64,000 nt of DNA. Source: Candidatus Krumholzibacteriia bacterium. Lineage in GTDB: Bacteria > Krumholzibacteriota > Krumholzibacteriia > Krumholzibacteriales > Krumholzibacteriaceae. Made by a program: the position numbers and the translations under genes. The notes below the pieces were generated by a model. That model was given only the letters and a program-made list of their open reading frames with translations, made no database searches and was not told the origin of the DNA. This document shows positions 58,001 through 64,000 of this stretch, one piece after another. The number at the start of each line of letters is the position of its first letter. Within the stretch, counting starts at the first letter, position 1. Where the stretch lies: NCBI GenBank assembly GCA_023131975.1, contig JAGLYV010000016.1, forward strand, positions 20,842 through 84,841, in the 5' to 3' direction.

Positions 58001-59470
58001 TCCAGGCACTCCCTTACCGGAAACGTCAGCGACGACGATACCAAGTGAATCTTCACCCACATTCACAAAATCGTAATAGTCCCCCCCGACTTCCTTGGCG
58101 GCGCGGTAAAGACTGGAAATATCATATCCTTTGATATCAGGAACTTTTCCGGGAAGAAGTGAATGTTGTATCTCCTGAGCTACCTGCATCTCTTTCTGCA
58201 TTCTCTCCTGCTCAACAACATTCTTCTGAGCATCTCTGAATCTCGCCGTGATCTCGTTAAAAGCGCTGGCAATGGCTCCTATCTCCTCCGGACCATCTAT
58301 ATGTATCCCATCTTCCAGGGCCCCTTCTCCGATGGCTCGTACGCCATCCGTAAGGTCCTGGATAGGCTTGATAAAGACAGATATGAGAAGATAGACAAGG
58401 GCCAGGCCGACCAGCAGGATTCCGGCCAGAATTAAAGTAGTCCGCGGTCTCGGATCGTGAATATTTCCCTCTATCACCTGTCTGGAGACCCCAAGAATGA
58501 TCCGCCCGAGATTAACCGGATGATCGGTCGCCTCATTAAAAAGCATGACGGGATAGTGAAATTCCTCCACATCCTCAACCCCTGTGCCGGTCACGGAAAA
58601 CCATATGCCATCATTTGGGATTGCAGCGCGATCATCCGCCATATCATATGTCTGATTGAATTCTTCCATTACACTGGAAGAGACGATCAGGTCATCATTA
58701 TTAATGATCCTGACATACGTTATCTCGGGAAGCTTCACTATCCTGTCCTGAATATAGTCGTTTATTTCTCTATACTCGGGATCGTAAAGATCATCCAGTA
58801 TCATCGCCTTTTCGCTTTTAGATACGAGCCCCCTCGCAAGGTTGCTCACACCAAGCCATGCCTGCCTCTCCTGAGACTCTATTTCACGTCCCTGATTGAC
58901 GAACTGCACGATCCACAGAAAAAGGACCAGGCTGAAAAGCCCCATTCCCGCCCTGAACGCGAATTTGAACCTGAGCGTTGAAGTCCATCTCAGTTTTAAT
59001 GAAGAAAAAAGAGGCCACTGCGACATTCCCAGCGCGCCCTCAGAAGATTTCGACATGAACAGCCTGTTACCCTGCTCCGAAGACTTATAGTCCAGGTCAT
59101 CCATCAGCCTGTTCATAAGATATATGCCCAGGCCGCCTTTCTTGCCTATCTCCACGTACCGCTCCAGGTCCGGATCCTTTATATCCGACCACTCGAACGC
59201 CTTGCCCCTGTCGAACACATTGATATCTACCCTTCCAGGTTCGGCAAAGACTTCTATCTTTATATCACCATCAATGTCTTTGTAGGCATGTTTGATGATA
59301 TTCGTACACGCTTCATCCATCGCGAGTTTCGTGTTATTAGTCTCACGTTTGGTAAACCCTGCCCGCATACATATATCAGCTATGAAATCCCTGACTTCGC
59401 TGAGATTGTTCTCATCAGCGGGGATTTCAAGTTGAAATTCAGTCTTTTCTTTAAGAATATTTTCTATCAA
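55076..59470 (-). CDS. Multidomain partner-switching protein: RsbW-like kinase, TM-sensor-TM-HAMP, PP2C (SpoIIE/RsbU) phosphatase, transposase-like HTH, three STAS domains
   Basis: Single uninterrupted 1464-aa ORF. Kinase MDEACTNIIKHAY / FDRGKAFEW / KKGGLGIYLMNRLMDDL. PP2C EVGGDYYDF / VADVSGKGVPG / SAGHNPMILF / LIYTDGVTEAMN / NDDITVVAIK. HTH LTVAEACTRMKVSPSTYYRYKKRLAE. STAS cores YISSGGWGIF, YVSSAGWGVF, YISSSGWGVI. Confidence 0.92.
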   Translation of the reverse strand: MIENILKEKTEFQLEIPADENNLSEVRDFIADICMRAGFTKRETNNTKLAMDEACTNIIKHAYKDIDGDIKIEVFAEPGRVDINVFDRGKAFEWSDIKDPDLERYVEIGKKGGLGIYLMNRLMDDLDYKSSEQGNRLFMSKSSEGALGMSQWPLFSSLKLRWTSTLRFKFAFRAGMGLFSLVLFLWIVQFVNQGREIESQERQAWLGVSNLARGLVSKSEKAMILDDLYDPEYREINDYIQDRIVKLPEITYVRIINNDDLIVSSSVMEEFNQTYDMADDRAAIPNDGIWFSVTGTGVEDVEEFHYPVMLFNEATDHPVNLGRIILGVSRQVIEGNIHDPRPRTTLILAGILLVGLALVYLLISVFIKPIQDLTDGVRAIGEGALEDGIHIDGPEEIGAIASAFNEITARFRDAQKNVVEQERMQKEMQVAQEIQHSLLPGKVPDIKGYDISSLYRAAKEVGGDYYDFVNVGEDSLGIVVADVSGKGVPGSLVMTMIRTALRMEARGSLSAAEVMSRMNDFVTDDMKKGMFVTIFYLILDSKNRIISYASAGHNPMILFRAETDETFFLNPRGFPVGISLPDDTLFRRSIDVEKIKLKKDDMLLIYTDGVTEAMNGDREQYGEDRLIKLIKENGKYSPDKFMDLLNEDIKEFTGDFPQNDDITVVAIKEKMMADDVLYGIRKKLLDLVDIEGLTVAEACTRMKVSPSTYYRYKKRLAEMGERGLKNKTLREEHEIRRVSTEQRKTLLEIIRANPRYGAKRIATLFSEGRDGKNILSSSLVYEELKRMRLNTYEKRLEYLRRNRFVSEEQYQALLSGGQYGDKPVSTEEESGRVGEPQTIGEGTVGEETILSEVDAHQTDDLVVSGPGEQDESVVEGIPEESVAAGKKSPAMSSQLPSSVDDGDERGDIEKILSDILAPDESGGTVVGIELEEYRDGITVFRVTGHLDSSSASDLENVIENVFEYGCRKIVVDLAEVSYISSGGWGIFTGRVKVLRDSKGDVVLAGMSPEVFDIYDLLGFQDIIMHCQSIDEAVDFISLPFDERQKKLHEGTRVAGDSTEVELIVSSMGLDSGKEETSPWTPLTVEAGTVGEAGEITVLNLNGVIDTVSCLKLKGIMSELISNGAYKLLVDMSRVEYVSSAGWGVFASRIDDLRGWGGDIKVFGMDPEVDSIFHLLGFDVIMRSFSIMAEAIEDFSVPVGSWMEAGPAIPEMAENSSKPADHSLDHSGVEGIETTLRVKISRKESPEGDSTILALGGAIDAATTSEFEDYLERSVSEDSKYFIIDLSEVIYISSSGWGVIIKYMQRITGRAGKIALCGMTPAIFKIFRDLGFEPLVPNYIDVEKAIAELYAPDIDDHGDDTEQHEVVQGLESLEQPGTGIVNEVAGHDASADLRESGRTGGPEVGSPAVSALQLGHEEKMEELEVELDLENGSNKTKDKDRSIRSMGWKEYGRKLSRRNKKKKKD

Positions 59471-59483
59471 GAATCACTCCGGA

Positions 59484-61364
59484 TTATTTCAGTTTATCGA
59501 TTCTCTGCTGGGCTTCCTCTATATTCCTGCGTACGCTTTCATTGTCAGGATCGATCTCAATAATTCGGTTCCAGACCGCAATAGCTTGCAGATAATCCTT
59601 CTGGGTGAAATGCCTCATACCCTGTATGTATAGCTGTCTGACTTCTTCCTTCTGCTCTTCGGTAAGAGGGGTCATCCGTCTTCTTATCCTGTTGAGGAGA
59701 TCCCTCGCTTCTTCGTGGTCTGGCTGGCGTCGCAGCACTTCCTCGAGAAGATTCGCAGAGTCATCGTATCTTCCCTCACTGAAGGCCTTGAGCGCGTTCT
59801 CGAAAGATTCGATCGTCTGTAGTCGCCTGTTGGCAGCCTTGTAGTTCCTGCCGAGCTCTTCCATCCTGGTGCTTATCCTCTCAGTAGCGGCAATAGCTTC
59901 TGAATTTGACGGATCGATCATCCTGACAATATTCCATTCTCCAAGCGCAGCTGCCAGGCGACCACGGCTTTCATACCCGCCGGCTGCCGTCTTGTGCTGT
60001 GTTATCTGTTCTTCGAGTTTCCCCTCTGTCCTCGCGAGATAATCTGCCGCATCATTGTTGTCAGGGTCCATCTCAAGGACAATCTTCCATTGGGCTCTCG
60101 AAAGGATGTATTCGTTCTCACTATAATATCTGAGGCCAAGGCTGAAATGCTGGTTGATCAAAAGGGATTTCTCTGCTGTTCGTGTCTTTTCCGCCTGGAT
60201 CTCCACGATCCTGGATTCGACCGAACTCATCATCTCTGCTGCCCTTTTGCTCTCAGGATCGTATTCCAGGGCTATTTTGAGTTCATCAAGCGCCCCTTCG
60301 AACTCTTCATCATCAATATTGGACTGCGCAACCTTGATATGTTCGGCCACTCTCGATGCAAATATCTCCGCTATCCGTCGTTCCTCGTCCTTCAGTCTTC
60401 TTTCTTCCTCTATACGCTTCTTGTCTTCAAGCGAATCGCCTATCCTCGCCTGAACAGAGAATGGATGTGAGCTTCCTGCCTCTTCCCTGCTAAAGAAACC
60501 ATAGTCACCACTGTACCTGTTCCATGTAAATCCGACCCCGGCAGTGACCGATTCCGAGTCGAAACCAGCCCTGAAACTGATATATTCACGGTAGTTGTAT
60601 TCCGCACCGAACCTCAGATCATTGTCATCCCTCTCGGGCATATCCATCTGAACGGAGAGATTCATCGAAGATCCGTTTTCAAACCTTTTGTTGTAACCCA
60701 CCCCTATCATGATCGTCCTGTCCACCTTATCGGGAATCGTCACAAGCTTCGTCTCCGCACCCACGATGTCCTGAATATTGCAGCCAAATACCAGGCCTTC
60801 CACCATGTCCTGATGATACAGAAGTCCGATATCGAGTCCCGTACCGGTATCCGAATAATCTCCTATACGCTGGTTTAATATTTTTACCGACGTTCCGAGG
60901 GAGAATCTTCCGAATTTCTGCCATGGAAGGTCAAAGGCATAGGAAAGTATCATCTGGGTTTCCCTGTACGAAATCTCGCCAGTCTCGACACTGTAACTGT
61001 CGAATTCCCTGATCCCTCCAGTCCCAACATTCATCAGACCCAATCCGAACGCCCCGAGCGACAAAGTCGGCCAGGCAAGACCGATGAAGTCGTAGCTGGC
61101 ATCAGCAAAACCGGAAAACAACTGTATATGGTTGCCCATTATCGCCGGGTATGGATTAAGCTTCAGCGCGGCAGGATTATAGTAGATCACCGAAGGGTCG
61201 TCACCGATAGCAACAAAGCATCCACCCATAGAGATCGCCCTGGACCCGGCGCCAAGAGTAAATATTGACCTCGTCCCCCCCGTTCCATCCTGAGACCTGA
61301 CAATGCCGGGGACAGTCAGGACAACCAAAAACACAAATATTGTAAGTACGATCCTTTTCATCAC
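59484..61364 (-). CDS. PorV/PorQ-like outer-membrane protein fused to C-terminal TPR repeats
   Basis: SIFTLGAGSRAISMGGCFVAIGDDPSVIYYNPAAL (PorV-like N-terminus), barrel strands, then TPR units such as YIQGMRHFTQKDYLQAIAVWNRIIEIDPDNESVRRNIEEAQQRI. Confidence 0.85.
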   Translation of the reverse strand: MMKRIVLTIFVFLVVLTVPGIVRSQDGTGGTRSIFTLGAGSRAISMGGCFVAIGDDPSVIYYNPAALKLNPYPAIMGNHIQLFSGFADASYDFIGLAWPTLSLGAFGLGLMNVGTGGIREFDSYSVETGEISYRETQMILSYAFDLPWQKFGRFSLGTSVKILNQRIGDYSDTGTGLDIGLLYHQDMVEGLVFGCNIQDIVGAETKLVTIPDKVDRTIMIGVGYNKRFENGSSMNLSVQMDMPERDDNDLRFGAEYNYREYISFRAGFDSESVTAGVGFTWNRYSGDYGFFSREEAGSSHPFSVQARIGDSLEDKKRIEEERRLKDEERRIAEIFASRVAEHIKVAQSNIDDEEFEGALDELKIALEYDPESKRAAEMMSSVESRIVEIQAEKTRTAEKSLLINQHFSLGLRYYSENEYILSRAQWKIVLEMDPDNNDAADYLARTEGKLEEQITQHKTAAGGYESRGRLAAALGEWNIVRMIDPSNSEAIAATERISTRMEELGRNYKAANRRLQTIESFENALKAFSEGRYDDSANLLEEVLRRQPDHEEARDLLNRIRRRMTPLTEEQKEEVRQLYIQGMRHFTQKDYLQAIAVWNRIIEIDPDNESVRRNIEEAQQRIDKLK

Positions 61365-61369
61365 AGCAC

Positions 61370-64000
61370 CTATTTAGCTACAGCTATCTTGAACAGGGCG
61401 GACTTTCCACCAGCCTGGACCTTGCAGATATAGACCCCGTTCCTGACAATCTCACCACGCCCGTTTCTGCCATCCCATTCCATCTCCCAGAGAGTCCCCC
61501 CAATATCACCGGTAGCACCCTGCTCTCCGGCGGGAATCTCTTTTTTCCAGACGAGTGCTCCGAGCAGATCGTATATCATCACGCTGACCGAAGAGTCGCT
61601 CGTGAGGAAATAAGTAATCTTTGTAGTCTCGGATCCCGCCCTGAATGGATTGGGATAATTATGCACATATTCCTCGAAATCAGCAGCCATCACCGTAAGA
61701 GGCCCGGTCTCAAAATGCCCCGCAATATCATCTCCGCTTCCCCCACCCCAAACGACCGCGACAACCCCCTGATCGGCACTTCTACTGAAAACTACATCAG
61801 CACTTGACGACAGTTCCAACCCAAGACTACCCGAGGGTGCTCCGTCAGCAATATCTATACTGACAAGCATCGTATCCCAGGTCATGATCCCGCCCCCTGA
61901 AGGGTCAATGGTGTATTTTCCCGAAACAGGAAGCAATGGAACGGGGTTTACCGCCCCCGCTGTCGCGACATACTGAATCCCCTCCGCGTCGATATACAAC
62001 GCCGACACATATCTCGAAGGATCCGAATGGGGATTTCCTCTTCCGTCAGTCACGGTGACAAAGGCCGTATCAAGCCCGGCAGTATATGTGGACCTGTTCA
62101 CCAGAATAAGCTTGAGAACAGGTACGCCTTCAGCTCCCTGGGGTACGACGTACGGCGGAATAGTGTCCGCCGACGATATATTGAGCATCGAAATAGCACC
62201 TTCTTCAGTCGTCACACTAATGGGAATCTCGTCGATCCCGGTATCAACAGGTTCTCTGCTGTTTTCGTCTACAGGATAAGGTTCCGCGATCTTTACTGTG
62301 ATTATCCCTGGTGGAGCGGCAGTACCAGGAGCAATCAGATCCCACGTGACGGACTGTCCCGGCACAAATGGTTTTCTGAAAGTCTCGCCCCCTGAAAGTG
62401 AATATTCCGCGTTACCTGGAAGTACGATTTCAAGACGGGCACCTGTTGTATCGATACCGGCAACACCGGTATTGGTAACCATGGCCTCCACCGTGAAGGG
62501 TAGATCGACGGATAATTTTCCTTCGATAGCCTGAGGCGGTCCGGCAATGAACGCGGTCAAGTCAAGGCGAGCGCTCTCTACGACTGTCACATCCAGAGGG
62601 CTGCTGCATCCGATGTATTCCAGACCGGAATTCATGTCTATCCCCCCGGTCGAGATCGTAAACGATTCTCCACTTACAGCGCTCGAACCGGTTTCGACTG
62701 TCCAGATAACCTGTTTCAGCCCTCCTGTTGCGTCGCCAGTCTGTACTACAGCATTTCCTGATATCGAGAATCCGAACGGTACGGTCAGTTCGACCCATGT
62801 GGAGCCGGAATTCAATGAAGGCAGGAATTCCGAGCGTACAGTGAATGACTGCTCCGTAGATAACACGCCATCTACGGCTCCTGAAGGGGCCGTGATCGTG
62901 ATCTCACACTGAGCGGAGCCTGCGGCATCTTCAATGAAGACTTTTTCCGTATCGGCAGCCTGGAGCACGAAAGCCGTCTCCATCATATTCACATCTCTCG
63001 GAGGTCGGCTGATAATGACAGAAACAGGCCTCGCCAGAGGCGCCGCGATATCGGGAGCCGTCAATGTCCATAATATTTCTTCATCGATGGAAAACGATCT
63101 GATAAGCGAGTCCGCGTCCGGATACACTCGTGAAAAACCAGCGGGAAGGTCCAGAGTGATCTGTCCAGAACCATCATCTCCGGCCTCTCCCATGTTATGA
63201 ACCGCGGCTGTCAAAACGAATTCCTGGAACGTCGACAATGTATCATCCAATGCACCGACTGGAGCGGTGATACTCACTTCGCACACAAGGACAGCAGCGA
63301 CCTGAACCTGAAGATTCTCTATAGATTCAATGGCCTGTATCGGAGGGACTTCTTCTCCCGTATTCACCGATACAGCAGTAGTTATAGCGGCTGAAAGTAT
63401 CTCTACTCCAGTGACAGCCGACTGGACGTTGAATACAAAAATACCCTGGGCCCCTGAGGCCAGGTCCGGAGTGGTCAAATCAGGAGTGATGGTCGCTGCA
63501 CCATTAGTCGACAGGTCTACCGCGACTTGTTCCAGATCATCTCCCCCCGTATTCTCAACGGTTACGGTCAATTTGAATTCCTGGCCGATATTCACAATCG
63601 AAGTATTTGGAAACATGAAACTATTTGGAGCGTCACTTGTCACCGAGATGATTCGCAATCCGGATGGCTCCCTGACCCTGACCCCGGAATCACCGGTTGA
63701 GATAAGGATCCCCCTGGCCGGTTCATTCTCGTCAGACCATCTGATCGAGCCATCTATCCTGACCTGACCGGTATCGATCCCCGTTGATGATACAACAAAG
63801 ACGAAAGAATCGGCCTCCCCCGACTCCAGGATCATATCGCCCGCTCCAGAGGCAAACCCCTCGGGAGGAATGACAAGATAATCGGCAAGCGGATTTCCGT
63901 CGAGAGAGAAAACCAGATCTGTTGATGCCGGATCTTCTACACTGATCGGAGCATCACCCGAGTTGAGCAAGTCGATCCTCACTATCCAGTCAGTCGTCTG
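61370..64000 (-). CDS. Large exported CARDB/DUF11-like repeat protein with FlgD-like C-terminus; N-terminus off the window end
   Basis: Repeated Ig-like modules (VTAPVGALDDTLSTFQEFVLTAAVHNMGEAG; ITAPSGAVDGVLSTEQSFTVRSEF; GPPQAIEGKLSVDLPFTVEAMVTNTG); C-terminal HNYPNPFRAGSETTKITYFLTSDSSVSVMIYDLLGALVWKKEI...GVYICKVQAGG. Frame stays open to position 64000 (QTTDWIVRIDLLN), so the track start at 63982 is internal. Confidence 0.8.
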   Translation of the reverse strand, partial: QTTDWIVRIDLLNSGDAPISVEDPASTDLVFSLDGNPLADYLVIPPEGFASGAGDMILESGEADSFVFVVSSTGIDTGQVRIDGSIRWSDENEPARGILISTGDSGVRVREPSGLRIISVTSDAPNSFMFPNTSIVNIGQEFKLTVTVENTGGDDLEQVAVDLSTNGAATITPDLTTPDLASGAQGIFVFNVQSAVTGVEILSAAITTAVSVNTGEEVPPIQAIESIENLQVQVAAVLVCEVSITAPVGALDDTLSTFQEFVLTAAVHNMGEAGDDGSGQITLDLPAGFSRVYPDADSLIRSFSIDEEILWTLTAPDIAAPLARPVSVIISRPPRDVNMMETAFVLQAADTEKVFIEDAAGSAQCEITITAPSGAVDGVLSTEQSFTVRSEFLPSLNSGSTWVELTVPFGFSISGNAVVQTGDATGGLKQVIWTVETGSSAVSGESFTISTGGIDMNSGLEYIGCSSPLDVTVVESARLDLTAFIAGPPQAIEGKLSVDLPFTVEAMVTNTGVAGIDTTGARLEIVLPGNAEYSLSGGETFRKPFVPGQSVTWDLIAPGTAAPPGIITVKIAEPYPVDENSREPVDTGIDEIPISVTTEEGAISMLNISSADTIPPYVVPQGAEGVPVLKLILVNRSTYTAGLDTAFVTVTDGRGNPHSDPSRYVSALYIDAEGIQYVATAGAVNPVPLLPVSGKYTIDPSGGGIMTWDTMLVSIDIADGAPSGSLGLELSSSADVVFSRSADQGVVAVVWGGGSGDDIAGHFETGPLTVMAADFEEYVHNYPNPFRAGSETTKITYFLTSDSSVSVMIYDLLGALVWKKEIPAGEQGATGDIGGTLWEMEWDGRNGRGEIVRNGVYICKVQAGGKSALFKIAVAK

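Overview
This 64 kb window looks like chromosome from an uncultured or FCB-like bacterium (inferred from FlgD/type-A-like C-terminal domains, a PorV-like protein, TSP3-OmpA, and duplicated RND systems). It is gene dense and mostly minus strand. Housekeeping and metabolic genes: uvrA, galE, mazG, Kdo/heptosyl transferases, YrdC/Sua5, purE, purD, alkaline phosphatase, DDAH, LarA-like racemase, SlyD-like PPIase, carbamate kinase and a PLP aminotransferase. Accessory genes: a CzcCBA-type metal efflux operon with a small His/Cys-rich exported protein, a second RND locus with one adaptor and two permeases, tandem XRE-cupin regulators, and many surface proteins (papain-like protease, FG-GAP, lamin-tail, PorV-TPR, CARDB-like). 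I saw no CRISPR array, tRNA, rRNA or intact IS. The most unusual signal is at about 52.3-59.5 kb. A 1464-aa ORF reads continuously through an RsbW-like anti-sigma kinase domain, a two-TM sensor with HAMP, a SpoIIE/RsbU-type PP2C phosphatase, a transposase-like HTH, and three STAS domains. It is followed co-directionally by an orphan ParA, a TPR protein and two stand-alone STAS proteins that share the same S-S-x-G-W-G phospho-site signature. This looks like a self-contained partner-switching system. All calls come from reading translations and motifs; no database search was run.
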